This document shows positions 15,738-24,964 of a DNA stretch of 50,144 bases, one piece after another (the stretch's first letter is position 1; the number at the start of each line of letters is the position of its first letter). Source of the stretch: Oribacterium sp. P6A1 (GTDB lineage: Bacteria; Bacillota; Clostridia; Lachnospirales; Lachnospiraceae); assembly GCF_000702885.1 (NCBI RefSeq), contig NZ_JNKO01000020.1, positions 1 through 50,144 of the forward strand, read 5' to 3'. The translations under genes were made by a program, and so were the position numbers. The notes under the pieces are model-generated. The model worked only from the letters and a program-made list of their open reading frames with translations. It had not been told where the DNA came from and did no database searches.

Positions 15738-17750
15738 ATGAAAAAGACAAACATTGGAAGAAAAGTAACTTCCGTTGTGTTAGTTGGTACTATGGCTGCA
15801 ACAGCACTTGCAGGCTGCGGAAGCACTAACACAGCTCCTGCAACAACAGCCGCAGCTACAGAGGCTGCAGCACCTGAGACAACACCGGCTGCAGAACAGC
15901 CAGCAGAGGGCGGAGTATCCGGAACATTTTCAGGAGAAGCAGTTGGACAGGGTGGTGCAAGTAAGCCTGTTAAGGTTGAAATCACACTTGATGCCGGAAA
16001 GATCACAGATGTAAAGATCGAAGGTGAAGGTGAGACTCCCGGTATCGGAAGCAAGGCTATAGAGGAGTTCCCTGCAAAGATGATCGCAGGAAATACCATT
16101 CAGGTTGATGCTATTTCAGGCGCAACAATCACATCAAAGGCTATCGTTGAGGCAGCTACAGCAGCTCTTGCTGAGGCAGGACTCAAGCCTGAAGATCTTG
16201 AGTCTGTAGAGGTTGAGGCAGCTGCAGCTCAGGCAGAGGATATGTCTATCGATACAGATATCGTTGTTGTAGGTATGGGCGGCGCCGGAATGACAGCAGC
16301 CATTACAGCGGCTGACGCAGGAAAGTCTGTAGTTATCCTTGAGTCACAGCCTATGGGCGGTGGAAACACAGTTCGTTCAACAGGTGGACTTAATGCTGCA
16401 GGAACTGAAGAGCAGAAGTCAAATGAATTCACTGAGGCTGACGGTGTTGAGAAGACACTTGCTACAGCTAAGGAGAAGTGGGCTGATAACGAGACCATAA
16501 CAAAGCTTGCTGCAACAGTACAGCAGCAGTGGGATGCATACAAGGCTTCACCTGAAGGATACTTTGATACTCCTGAACTTATGGCTCTTGATACAATGAT
16601 CGGTGGTCACGGAATCAATGATCCTGAACTTGTTTCTACACTTACAAACGGTTCAGCAGGAGCTGTTACATGGCTTAAGGATCATGGTGCAGACCTTCCT
16701 TCAGTTGGTGCAGCCGGCGGTGCTTCAGTTAAGCGTATCCATCGTCCTGTAGACGATAAGGGCAAGACAAAGGCAGTTGGTGCTTACATCGTTCCTGTTC
16801 TTACAAAGAATGTAGAGGACAGAGACGGAATCGAAGTTTACTACAACACAACAGCTAACAAGATCCTTATGGAAGACGGCAAGGCTGTAGGTGTAGTTGC
16901 TGAAGGTGAGACAGGAAATACTGTTACTGTCAATGCAAAGGCAGTTATCCTTGCAACAGGTGGTTTCGGCGGAAATCAGGAGATGGTTGAGCAGTACAGA
17001 CCTGACCTTAAGGGATTTGTTTCTACAAATGCTGACGGTGCAAAGGGACAGGGTATCACCATGGCAACAGCCGATGATGTAAAGGCTGATGTAGTTGATC
17101 TTGATCAGATCCAGATCCACCCTACAGTTCATACTGATCCGGATGGAAATGCTCACCTTATTACAGAGGGTGTTCGTGGTGACGGTGCTATCCTTGTAAA
17201 CAAGGAAGGAAAGAGATTCTACGACGAAGTATCTACAAGAGATAAGGTTTCAGCTGCTGAGATCGAGCAGACAGACGGAGTTGCATATCTTATCCTTGAT
17301 CAGACAATGATCGATGGATCAGCTGTATATCAGGGTTATCTTGATGCAGGTTACGGCGCAAAGGGAGAGACTTACGAAGAGCTTGCAAAGGCTATCGGCA
17401 TTCCTGAGGATGCATTCAAGGAGACAATGGAAGGCTGGGCTAAGATCTGGGCTGACAAGAAGGATGAAGAGTTCGGACGTACATCATTCTCTAACGAGAA
17501 CAGCCTTGATAAGGCACCTTACTATGCAATCCTTGTATCACCTGGTATTCACCACACAATGGGTGGTCTTAAGATCGATACAGCTACAGAGGTTATCAAC
17601 ACAGATGGTAATGTGATTCCTGGTCTTTTCGCAGCCGGTGAGGTTACCGGAGGCGTACACGGCGGAAACCGTCTTGGTGGTACAGCTGTAACAGATATCA
17701 TCGTATTCGGTCAGATCGCAGGCGACAGTGCTGTGAAGTACATCGGATGA
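15738..17750 (+). CDS. Extracellular FMN-binding/FAD flavoprotein reductase (fumarate/urocanate reductase type), lipoprotein
   Basis: The protein is 670 aa from ATG 15738 (AGAGG 10 nt upstream; ATG 15729 is too close to it). The lipoprotein signal ends at LAGC, then comes an Ala/Thr/Glu-rich linker. The FMN-binding domain (about 55-140) carries DAISGATITS, the site where ApbE links FMN to Thr in related proteins. The FAD_binding_2 domain starts at VVVGMGGAGMTAA (about 175) and runs to the end, with GGNTVRSTGG and a C-terminal GGLKIDTATEV...AAGEVTGG and HGGNRLGG. Such proteins reduce fumarate, urocanate, methacrylate and similar acceptors outside the membrane, taking electrons through flavins. 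The acceptor is not determinable here. A strong terminator follows. Confidence 0.9.
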   Translation: MKKTNIGRKVTSVVLVGTMAATALAGCGSTNTAPATTAAATEAAAPETTPAAEQPAEGGVSGTFSGEAVGQGGASKPVKVEITLDAGKITDVKIEGEGETPGIGSKAIEEFPAKMIAGNTIQVDAISGATITSKAIVEAATAALAEAGLKPEDLESVEVEAAAAQAEDMSIDTDIVVVGMGGAGMTAAITAADAGKSVVILESQPMGGGNTVRSTGGLNAAGTEEQKSNEFTEADGVEKTLATAKEKWADNETITKLAATVQQQWDAYKASPEGYFDTPELMALDTMIGGHGINDPELVSTLTNGSAGAVTWLKDHGADLPSVGAAGGASVKRIHRPVDDKGKTKAVGAYIVPVLTKNVEDRDGIEVYYNTTANKILMEDGKAVGVVAEGETGNTVTVNAKAVILATGGFGGNQEMVEQYRPDLKGFVSTNADGAKGQGITMATADDVKADVVDLDQIQIHPTVHTDPDGNAHLITEGVRGDGAILVNKEGKRFYDEVSTRDKVSAAEIEQTDGVAYLILDQTMIDGSAVYQGYLDAGYGAKGETYEELAKAIGIPEDAFKETMEGWAKIWADKKDEEFGRTSFSNENSLDKAPYYAILVSPGIHHTMGGLKIDTATEVINTDGNVIPGLFAAGEVTGGVHGGNRLGGTAVTDIIVFGQIAGDSAVKYIG

Positions 17751-17783
17751 TATAAAAAACGGTAACATAAGATAGGTAAATAT

Positions 17784-17823
17784 AAGAAGAGGTAGTATCA
17801 GATGGTACTACCTCTTCTTTTTT
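17784..17823 (+). terminator. Intrinsic terminator, 14-bp stem
   Basis: A perfect 14-bp stem (AAGAAGAGGTAGTA, 8-nt loop) is followed by a T run to 17823. It ends the flavoprotein transcript and also lies at the 3' side of the converging radical SAM gene. Confidence 0.92.
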
Positions 17824-17844
17824 CTAAAAAAAGCCGTCACGCGA

Positions 17845-18774
17845 TTATTGAATTGTTTTTATATCTGTGGCGATTAACCTGAAATTATCACTGTTCTCCA
17901 GATAAATATTTAGATCGCTGGTGTTGGAATAAGTGACGCCATCTATACAGGAATAAGCATTGGGACCGATTCCTATAACCTCTGTATTATTCTTTCGTAA
18001 TTTATAATCCAAGCACTCAAAGCCCTTCAAACCGAAACAATAGGGTAAGTATTCTATATATTCCCTTGCTTCAAGTTTTTCTTTTACGTATTTATAGGCC
18101 TTTTCAATATCCGGAAGAAATCTGTTTAAGTTATTTAGATACTCCGGGTGTTCATCATAAAGCTTTTTAATCCCGGAATTATCTTCAATTCTTAATGGAT
18201 GAAGGGTAATCTCTTTTGCTCCATGAAAATCACAAAGTGTATGTACCTCTTCATCTAAATTAGCTTCATTTTGTCCCGGCAGGCCTATACCTAAGTCAAA
18301 GTTTACATTCTCAAAATGATGATTCAGGAAGACAGGTAATGTCCTGTCCATGGCATTGTCTGTCTTTTTATGACCCAGGAAATTATGCAGAAAGTAACTG
18401 TTAGTCAGATAATCAATACTGATTCTGTTGATTCCGTTGTCTAAATATACCGGAAAATAATTGTCATTTAATTTACCGGGAAGAATCTTTAAACTGATTT
18501 CTGCGTCGCTACTGATGGTAAATTGCTCTTTAATATCTGATAATATTTCTTCGATAACATTGGGCCTGATGGAGCCCGGTACACCGCCGCCGAAATAGAT
18601 GCTTTTAACTTCATAATCATACTTATAGTTTTCATCAAAGCTCTTAATTTCCTTTATGATTGCCTTATAAAAAGCTTCTCTTTGATCATCATCAATAAGG
18701 TGATTATTGATATCACAGAAAATGCATCTGTTGGTGCAGTAGGGAATATTTATATATAATCTCAGATTCTTCAT
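17845..18774 (-). CDS. Radical SAM protein, HemN/HemW-like, lacking the usual C-terminal domain
   Basis: This 309-aa protein begins LRLYINIPYCTNRCIFCD, the HemN/HemW-type cluster motif with Cys13, Cys17 and Cys20 for a SAM-bound 4Fe-4S cluster. The glycine-rich SAM motif is IYFGGGVPG rather than GGGTPS. FDLGIGLPGQ matches the HemW region FDLMYGLPGQ. Family members are usually about 380-450 aa; the C-terminal HemN_C part is short or missing, and a Cys/Tyr-rich stretch (YLPYCFGLKGFECLDY) is followed by GIGPNAYSCIDG, as in HemW. It is flanked by two exported flavin reductases and is divergent from a LysR gene. Its reaction (heme trafficking or another radical step) is unknown; copro-oxidase activity should not be assumed. 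Confidence 0.75.
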   Translation of the reverse strand: MKNLRLYINIPYCTNRCIFCDINNHLIDDDQREAFYKAIIKEIKSFDENYKYDYEVKSIYFGGGVPGSIRPNVIEEILSDIKEQFTISSDAEISLKILPGKLNDNYFPVYLDNGINRISIDYLTNSYFLHNFLGHKKTDNAMDRTLPVFLNHHFENVNFDLGIGLPGQNEANLDEEVHTLCDFHGAKEITLHPLRIEDNSGIKKLYDEHPEYLNNLNRFLPDIEKAYKYVKEKLEAREYIEYLPYCFGLKGFECLDYKLRKNNTEVIGIGPNAYSCIDGVTYSNTSDLNIYLENSDNFRLIATDIKTIQ

Positions 18775-18871
18775 TTCACACCTTCTCTCAACGAGATTAG
18801 GATAATATATTTAATTCTCCTTTTCAACTTGGTAAAATTGAGTCATAGCTAAATTTGATAGGTGGGATACC

Positions 18872-19738
18872 ATGGACATTAAGCAACTCAAATATTTTGT
18901 GGAAGTAGCAAAACATCAGTCGGTTCAGAATGCAGCGGATTCATTATTTGTCAGCAGACAGTGTATCAGCAAGAGTCTTCAGCATCTTGAAAAATCCATA
19001 AATCACGATTTATTTATACGTTCCAGTGAAGGTATGGAACTAAGTGATGCGGGAATGAAATTTTATCCTAAGGCCAAGGAAATCGTCGATGCCTTCGATG
19101 CTTTGTATCTGGAAATGAATTCCGGTGATGCCATAAGAACAAAGGTAAGTATTTGTATCCCTGAAACACTGCTGTCTTTCTATCAGGGCAAAATCGAGGA
19201 ATTTGAGAATAAATTCAAAAACTGCCTTTTGGATGTTACGGTCTGCAAGGATGCAAGAGCACATGATTTGTTTTCCAATAAAGAGGTAGATCTCATTATC
19301 ACCTGGAATCATCAGCGTAATTCGAAAAATATTTATGATACAGTTACTTTTTACAAGCCTTATATTGCCATGTCCAAAAAGAATCCTTTATCCGTGAAAA
19401 AATCATTAACCGCGGAAGATCTGAAAGGCTTAAAGTTTGTATATTACTCTGATGGTTATCCTAAGAATTTATTCATGAAATATTTTTCCAAAGAAGACGG
19501 ATGTGTCATGGATGATATGTTAATGATATATTCTCTCATATATGAGAACAAAGCGGTATTTCCTTTACCGGAGATAGCAGTAACAAATTTTGTCAAAGAT
19601 ATCGTGTATCTGCCTGTAGAAGGACCGGGCAATTCAGATTTTGGAACAAAGGCTGTCCTGAGTGATGATGTACTGATGAACCCCCTGAAAAAGAAGCTGT
19701 GCGTAGCTCTGATAAATATACTTAAAGAAGCGGGTTGA
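18872..19738 (+). CDS. LysR family transcriptional regulator
   Basis: This 288-aa protein has the standard LysR N-terminus MDIKQLKYFVEVAKHQSVQNAADSLFVSRQCISKSLQHLEKSI (winged HTH, about 1-60), followed by a periplasmic-binding-like effector domain (about 88-285). AGGTGGG precedes the ATG. It is divergent from the HemN-like gene and 125 bp upstream of the Tat-exported flavoprotein, so it probably controls one or both. The effector is unknown. Confidence 0.92.
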   Translation: MDIKQLKYFVEVAKHQSVQNAADSLFVSRQCISKSLQHLEKSINHDLFIRSSEGMELSDAGMKFYPKAKEIVDAFDALYLEMNSGDAIRTKVSICIPETLLSFYQGKIEEFENKFKNCLLDVTVCKDARAHDLFSNKEVDLIITWNHQRNSKNIYDTVTFYKPYIAMSKKNPLSVKKSLTAEDLKGLKFVYYSDGYPKNLFMKYFSKEDGCVMDDMLMIYSLIYENKAVFPLPEIAVTNFVKDIVYLPVEGPGNSDFGTKAVLSDDVLMNPLKKKLCVALINILKEAG

Positions 19739-19863
19739 AGCCTGTTTTTTTGCGTCATTCCGTCAACTTTTTGTTGCGGAGGGGAAGCTACTAATTGCTA
19801 CCAAAGATGATGCCGTAATCTTATAATTTACTTAAATGTTAAGTGATAGGAGGAACGTGTATC

Positions 19864-21669
19864 ATGTCAAAAAGCTTATCAAGAAGAGAGTTTTTGAAGG
19901 GGGCTGCCGCAGGTGCTGCAGGCTTATGCGCAAGTGGTTTTTTAAGTGCATGCGCAGATATAAATGTACCTGAGGCCGAAAGTAAAACATCAGACAGTAC
20001 AGAAACTGCAGTGGCTGAAACTACCGAAAGTCCGGAAACTACTGCCGCTGCCGCACCTGTTTCCAATTCAGGCGATTATGTATTAAATGCGAAAAATTAC
20101 AATCAGACAAAGTGGAGCTTCGAGATTCCGCCTGAACCAATCCCTGATTCAGAGATTAAAGAAACCATAGAACATGACATCATCATAATAGGTGCCGGTA
20201 TGGCCGGTTTGGTAACCATGTGCAGTGCCATGGAAAAAGGTGCCGACTGCTATATGTTCAGTGCCTCAACACGCCCTTATTCCCGTGGCGGAAGTAACCA
20301 CGCCATCGGCAGTAAATATCAGAAAGCTAAAGGGGTTAAGTACGATCCTGAAATCGCAAGAGAAATTGTCAAGGCTGAGCAAACCGCCGGAACTTACTTC
20401 ATGGATAAGAAGAAGTGGGAAAGATGGATCAATAATTCTGCCGAATCAATTGACTGGACTATTGATAAGATGGCTGCGAAAGGATTAAAGGCATCCCTGG
20501 AGCCGGGATACTGGGATCCGGACGGAACTTTAACAGTACCTCATGCTTCTCATAATTTTTATAATGATGAACAGCCTTTTGGCGCTTTATTCGGAGCCCC
20601 GATGCAGGCACAGGCTTATGCCGACACCATCACCGATGATTATCATGGTACCATCGAATATGAAACTGTTGCAAAGTATCTGATTCGTGAAAATAACAAT
20701 ACCGGCAGGGTAAGTGCTGTTGTTGCTCAGAGAAAAGATGGATCATATGTTAAATATGTTGGAAGAAAAGCGATTGTAATGGCTACAGGAGACTTCTCAA
20801 CCAATCATGATATGATGGCAAAGTATTCCCCCTGGGCGTATGAAATTTTCAAGGATCAGTTAAAGACAGAGACAAACTATGATTCCGGTCTTGACTATGA
20901 TGGATTGATGCCGGGAGATGGACAGAAGATGGGATTATGGGTTGGAGCTGCATGGCAAAAAACATTCCCAAATGCGCCTATGATCAATGGTGGTGTCAGC
21001 GGTCCTGCACATGCTGTTATTTCCAACTTCTGGGGTCTGAATGTAGACATTCATGGAAACAGATTCCAGAATGAAGTTACAAACTTTGCTTATGGTGCTA
21101 TATCACTGCTTCAGTTACCGGAAAGAACTGCTTATGGTATCTGGGGTGAGAACTATGCCTACACTCAAAAAGAATGGGAGCCTTTTGGCCATTGTATCGA
21201 TGAGGAAAACGGAATTAAAGCATATACACCTGAGGAATATATCGAGCAGTGGAAATCACGTTACATGCATTCTGATACAATCGAAGGTCTGGTAGATCAG
21301 TTTGATATGTCGGAGGAAGATAAGAAAAACTGTATAGAGACCATCAAACGCTATGATCAGTATGCACGTAATGGTTTAGATGAAGAATATCATGTAAATC
21401 CTGATGTATTGTATCCGATTGAAGGACCGTACTATGCGTCAAAGAATACAGGTGCAACATTCCTGACTGTCTGCGGCGGTTTAAGAACCAATGAAAAGAT
21501 GCAGGTATGTGATGCAAATGATAAACCTATTGAGGGCTTATACAATACAGGCATCATGACCGGAGACTTTTATGCAAATACATATAATTTCGTAATGCCG
21601 GGACAGAATTTAGGCGCAGTTTGCGGTACCCTGTCTTATCTTCTCGGAAGAGATCTGGCTGAGCTTTGA
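19864..21669 (+). CDS. Tat-exported FAD-dependent reductase (fumarate reductase flavoprotein type)
   Basis: The protein is 601 aa from ATG 19864 (AGGAGG 10 nt upstream). The N-terminus MSKSLSRREFLKGAAAGAAG is a twin-arginine signal (RR then FLK) followed by LSAC, so it is probably a Tat-exported lipoprotein. After a Ser/Thr/Glu linker, FAD_binding_2 starts with DIIIIGAGMAGLVTM (about residue 104) and ends with GGLRTNEKMQV...GLYNTGIMTGDFY and an Asn-rich NTYNFVMPGQNLGAVCGT. It lacks the FMN domain of the other reductase in this window, so electrons must come from a partner. Folded export via Tat fits FAD loading in the cytoplasm. Substrate unknown. TTATAAT at 19821-19827 may be the -10 box. 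Confidence 0.88.
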   Translation: MSKSLSRREFLKGAAAGAAGLCASGFLSACADINVPEAESKTSDSTETAVAETTESPETTAAAAPVSNSGDYVLNAKNYNQTKWSFEIPPEPIPDSEIKETIEHDIIIIGAGMAGLVTMCSAMEKGADCYMFSASTRPYSRGGSNHAIGSKYQKAKGVKYDPEIAREIVKAEQTAGTYFMDKKKWERWINNSAESIDWTIDKMAAKGLKASLEPGYWDPDGTLTVPHASHNFYNDEQPFGALFGAPMQAQAYADTITDDYHGTIEYETVAKYLIRENNNTGRVSAVVAQRKDGSYVKYVGRKAIVMATGDFSTNHDMMAKYSPWAYEIFKDQLKTETNYDSGLDYDGLMPGDGQKMGLWVGAAWQKTFPNAPMINGGVSGPAHAVISNFWGLNVDIHGNRFQNEVTNFAYGAISLLQLPERTAYGIWGENYAYTQKEWEPFGHCIDEENGIKAYTPEEYIEQWKSRYMHSDTIEGLVDQFDMSEEDKKNCIETIKRYDQYARNGLDEEYHVNPDVLYPIEGPYYASKNTGATFLTVCGGLRTNEKMQVCDANDKPIEGLYNTGIMTGDFYANTYNFVMPGQNLGAVCGTLSYLLGRDLAEL

Positions 21670-21705
21670 TATCTTAACGAGGCAAATCAACAATATTTAA
21701 ACTTT

Positions 21706-21738
21706 AAGGCCATCTACTCATTATGTAGGTGGTCTTTT
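21706..21738 (+). terminator. Terminator after the Tat flavoprotein
   Basis: A 10-bp stem with G-U pairs (GGCCATCTAC at 21708 with GTAGGTGGTC at 21725) is followed by TTTT. Confidence 0.7.
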
Positions 21739-21855
21739 ATGTTATGAGAATGTATAATTTGTAAGAGCTGTTGCATTGGTGGATAAAAAATCCGGAAAAG
21801 GCGGCAGCTTTTCTTGATTATATTACGAAAGGGAAAATACCCGGGCTTTATAACT

Positions 21856-22854
21856 ATGAATTTACGCTTTATACCTATATCAGACCTTAAAGATGATAAT
21901 GTCTCCATCTTTTCACAATACAAAGAAAATCAGCTGGTTCATTACTGCGAGCCTGATCTCGGGATTTTCATAGCAGAAAGTCCCAAGGTTATACAGAGAG
22001 CTCTGGACGCAGGCTATGCGCCGCTTTCTTTTCTGGTTGAGGACAAGACCATAGAAAGCAGGGAGGCTTCAGAGCTATGGGATAGACTCGGCAGGATGAC
22101 ATCACAGGATGACATCCCGATCAATGTAGATGATTCGGTAAAAGCGGATTCCGGAAAAGATGTAATGTCAGGGGAATCAGGTTCCGGAGAAGGATGTTCT
22201 GTTACGATTAAAAAGGGCGACAATGATTGTTATGTTCCTGTGTATGTCGGAGATATGAAGCTTCTTTCAGAGATCACAGGCTTCAAACTCACAAGAGGCG
22301 TGCTATGTGCCATGAAAAGAAGGCCACTTCCGGATGTAAAGGAGCTTTGCAGGGACCTGAGCCGTATAGCTGTTCTCGAAAATGTTGTGAATCCTACCAA
22401 TGTGGGAGCGATATTCAGATCGGCAGCAGCTCTCAACATAGATGCAGTTCTTCTCACATCCGGCTGCAGTGACCCCTTGTACAGACGTGCGGCAAGAGTC
22501 AGCATGGGAACGGTTTTTCAGATTCCGTGGACATATATCTCATCGGACGGGACAAATTCATTCTGGCCTGAAAGTGGAATGCAGCTGCTTAAGGATATGG
22601 GTTTCAGGACTGCCGCCATGGCACTTCGTGACAGGTCCGTGAGCATTGATCACCCGGTACTGATGAAGGAACCGAAACTTGCAATCATTCTCGGTACAGA
22701 GGGAGAGGGCCTCATGGACGAAACCATAAATGCATGTGACTATGTGGTGAAGATCCCGATGTCCCACGGGGTGGATTCTCTTAATGTTGCTGCCGCCAGT
22801 GCAGTGGTGTTCTGGCAGCTTGGTCAAAAGGGCGTGACATGTCATAACAGGTGA
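21856..22854 (+). CDS. TrmH/SpoU family RNA 2'-O-methyltransferase
   Basis: The protein is 332 aa from ATG 21856, chosen because MNLRFIPISDL fits the usual start of these proteins; the same frame opens at TTG 21814 and neither has a strong ribosome site. The C-terminal SPOUT domain (about 165-325) shows the three SpoU motifs: ENVVNPTNVGAIFRSAAAL, LAIILGTEGEGL and IPMSHGVDSLNVAAASAV, forming the knotted SAM site. An N-terminal substrate-recognition part (about 1-150) includes an acidic low-conservation insert (about 95-130). It should methylate a ribose in tRNA or rRNA. The DUF1292-like gene starts 16 nt later, so this is probably an operon. Confidence 0.9.
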   Translation: MNLRFIPISDLKDDNVSIFSQYKENQLVHYCEPDLGIFIAESPKVIQRALDAGYAPLSFLVEDKTIESREASELWDRLGRMTSQDDIPINVDDSVKADSGKDVMSGESGSGEGCSVTIKKGDNDCYVPVYVGDMKLLSEITGFKLTRGVLCAMKRRPLPDVKELCRDLSRIAVLENVVNPTNVGAIFRSAAALNIDAVLLTSGCSDPLYRRAARVSMGTVFQIPWTYISSDGTNSFWPESGMQLLKDMGFRTAAMALRDRSVSIDHPVLMKEPKLAIILGTEGEGLMDETINACDYVVKIPMSHGVDSLNVAAASAVVFWQLGQKGVTCHNR

Positions 22855-22870
22855 TAATAAGGAGTTTAAT

Positions 22871-23146
22871 ATGGAATTTAGAGGAAAGAAAATTGATGAT
22901 CTTATAGTTAATCTGGAATTTGCTGATGGTACTTCAGCGGAGTATGGTGTACACAAGTACTTCTGTTTTAAAGGAAAGGAGTACTTTGCCATGCTTCCAC
23001 TGATCGGAAAGAATCAGCTTGATCATACAAAAAAGTGCGTATTGTATGAGGTTCAGGAGGATGCTGAAAAAAATCCTGTCGTCGTATATATCGAAGATGA
23101 CGGTGAATATGAAAGGGCAGCGAATTACTATTCGACACTGGCATAA
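22871..23146 (+). CDS. DUF1292-like small protein
   Basis: This 91-aa acidic cytoplasmic protein has the spacing of the DUF1292 family: FADGTSAEYGVHKYFCFKGKEYFAMLPL, later VVVYIEDDGEYE. AAGGAG precedes the ATG by 6 nt. It lies between the SpoU methylase and the phosphopantetheinyl transferase with gaps of 16 and 15 nt. The family has no assigned activity. Confidence 0.65.
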   Translation: MEFRGKKIDDLIVNLEFADGTSAEYGVHKYFCFKGKEYFAMLPLIGKNQLDHTKKCVLYEVQEDAEKNPVVVYIEDDGEYERAANYYSTLA

Positions 23147-23161
23147 ATCATTAAAACGAAG

Positions 23162-23830
23162 ATGATATATGTATTTGGCAATGATTTTAAAAATTTGAAT
23201 ATACCACTTGAAGAAATGCTGCCGCTTCTTGATGAGGAAAGACAGAATAAGACCCTGAGATACAGATTCTATAAAGACAGAGCGCTGTGTGCACTTTCGT
23301 ATATTCTTTTGAGATACGCCTTGAAGCAGGAATACGGAATTGAAGGTAAGCCGAAATTCATATATTCAGAGTACGGAAAGCCATGCATTTGCGGCTCTGA
23401 CATAAGCTTCAGCATATCCCATTGTGATACAGCGATAGCCTGTATTGTTGACAGAAAAAATGTTGGTATCGATGTTCAGAATTTTTCATCGTCACTTAAG
23501 GATGTGAAGAACAGATTTCTGACAAAAAAAGAGTCGGCAGAAATTGAGAAAATAGAGAATGAAGATGACGCGGTAAAAGCATTGGCACAAAAGTGGAGCC
23601 TGAAGGAGGCATACGGAAAATACAAGGGTGTGGGGCTCAACTATCATTTTTCGGAAAAGGATTTTTCAGAGATAGAGAGTGACGGGGTCTGGAGAAAGAA
23701 GGAAGGACTCAGATGTATGTCACGTACCTTTGAAAGCTTTGCACTGGCAGTGTTTTCTGAGAGCGAGATGGATATGAGGGAGGTCAGTCTTTTATATGAG
23801 CATGATGAACTTCTGTATCTTCATGCTTGA
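23162..23830 (+). CDS. 4'-phosphopantetheinyl transferase (Sfp type)
   Basis: This 222-aa protein has the Sfp-type length (AcpS is about 120). Motifs in order are GKPCICGSDISFSISHCD (about 75-95), VGIDVQ (about 103, normally GIDVE; the first Mg ligand Asp is kept and Gln replaces Glu) and WSLKEAYGKYKGVGL (about 142-156, the WxxKEAxxK signature). It transfers phosphopantetheine from CoA to carrier proteins. No NRPS, PKS or carrier protein gene is in the window, so the target lies elsewhere. The ribosome site is weak. Confidence 0.9.
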   Translation: MIYVFGNDFKNLNIPLEEMLPLLDEERQNKTLRYRFYKDRALCALSYILLRYALKQEYGIEGKPKFIYSEYGKPCICGSDISFSISHCDTAIACIVDRKNVGIDVQNFSSSLKDVKNRFLTKKESAEIEKIENEDDAVKALAQKWSLKEAYGKYKGVGLNYHFSEKDFSEIESDGVWRKKEGLRCMSRTFESFALAVFSESEMDMREVSLLYEHDELLYLHA

Positions 23831-23886
23831 TTTAAAGCTGAATAAAATAAATATAAGGTATTAATACAATTGCAGAGAGGTGAAAT

Positions 23887-24342
23887 ATGCTGGAGATCGG
23901 AACAAAAGCACCGGAGTTCACATTGCCGGATCAGAACGGTGAGATGCGTTCATTATCGGATTACAGGGGACAAAAAGTGATACTCTATTTTTACCCCAAG
24001 GACATGACATCGGGATGCACAAAGCAGGCCTGTGCCTTCTCGGAACTGTACCCTCAGTTCAGGGAAAAAGGAGCGGTTGTGCTGGGAGTAAGCAAGGATT
24101 CTGTGGCTTCTCATAAAAAGTTTGAGGAGAAATACGGTTTGCCCTTCACGCTTCTTTCGGATACCGAATTAAAAGTTATTCAGGCCTATGACGTATGGAA
24201 AGAAAAGAAAAATTACGGTAAGACATATATGGGCATAGTACGTTCCACTTATCTTATAAACGAAGAGGGAATCATCGAAAAAACCTTTGACAAGGTCAAG
24301 GCTGCGGAGAATCCCATGCAGATGTTCAAGGTTCTGGGTTAG
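23887..24342 (+). CDS. bcp: Thioredoxin-dependent peroxiredoxin (Bcp/PrxQ)
   Basis: The protein is 151 aa. APEFTLPDQNGEMRSLSDYRGQ is followed by the active site FYPKDMTSGCTKQACAF, where the first Cys is the peroxidatic residue and the second, five residues on, is the resolving Cys typical of atypical 2-Cys PrxQ. A conserved RSTYLINEEGIIEK follows. It reduces H2O2 and organic peroxides in the cytoplasm. AGAGGTGAAAT precedes the ATG. The 56-bp gap after the PPTase allows read-through or its own promoter. Confidence 0.94.
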   Translation: MLEIGTKAPEFTLPDQNGEMRSLSDYRGQKVILYFYPKDMTSGCTKQACAFSELYPQFREKGAVVLGVSKDSVASHKKFEEKYGLPFTLLSDTELKVIQAYDVWKEKKNYGKTYMGIVRSTYLINEEGIIEKTFDKVKAAENPMQMFKVLG

Positions 24343-24511
24343 TGAAAAAAGTATTCTTATATCGTGACAGATAATGTAACCTTTGTGAAGGCTGCAAAAT
24401 AATCATAAATTTCAAGTGTTTTCATAATCTGCGGATAATATTTTGACTTGCTCATATACCTTGCCTCTGCTAATATACCCCGAGCAGAAATGGAAGGTAA
24501 TTGATTGGTTT

Positions 24512-24817
24512 ATGGGAAGAGAATCTGAAAGAAAATGCGATACATGTAGATACTGTGCCAGTGATTACAGAGGCAGTTACTGTGGATGCATGGAGAATTC
24601 CGAATATGGATTATATTCAATTTACGGCTGGTGTGAGCATTATGAATGTGATGTACAGTTTGGCGGATCAGACACAACAAGTCTTCGTAAAGAGTTCTTC
24701 CTTAACGATATGAGCATAACTTTTAATCATTCAATGACTCATCAGGAAATGAAGACCTTGTTTGAAAAAGCACTGAAGGACATTGGGGTTATAAACCAAA
24801 AGGGCTATCCGGCATAA
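24512..24817 (+). CDS. Cys-rich small protein, possible zinc ribbon
   Basis: The protein is 101 aa from ATG 24512. The first half has seven Cys, including CDTCRYCASD and later CGCMENSE and WCEHYEC, which could bind zinc or an iron-sulfur cluster. The C-terminal half is helical and acidic (EMKTLFEKALKDIGV). No strong ribosome site is visible; the frame also opens from TTG 24443. No family was recognised. Confidence 0.55.
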   Translation: MGRESERKCDTCRYCASDYRGSYCGCMENSEYGLYSIYGWCEHYECDVQFGGSDTTSLRKEFFLNDMSITFNHSMTHQEMKTLFEKALKDIGVINQKGYPA

Positions 24818-24878
24818 ATAAACAGTCAGGTAAACACTCATACCGGTATAGGCATTGCAATAAGTATAAAAAAGAAAA

Positions 24879-24964
24879 CAGTCGGTTCACTGTACCGGCC
24901 TCCAGGCATTGGATTTTAGTCTGATTCCGGGGGTCAGTTCACACAGTGAACCGGCTGCTTTTTT
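24879..24964 (+). terminator. Terminator-like hairpin with a 49-nt loop
   Basis: CAGTCGGTTCACTGT (24879-24893) pairs with ACAGTGAACCGGCTG (24943-24957) with one G-T wobble, followed by C and six T. The loop is unusually long and GC-rich at both ends, so an internal structure or small RNA is possible. It ends the run of genes from 21.8 kb. Confidence 0.7.
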
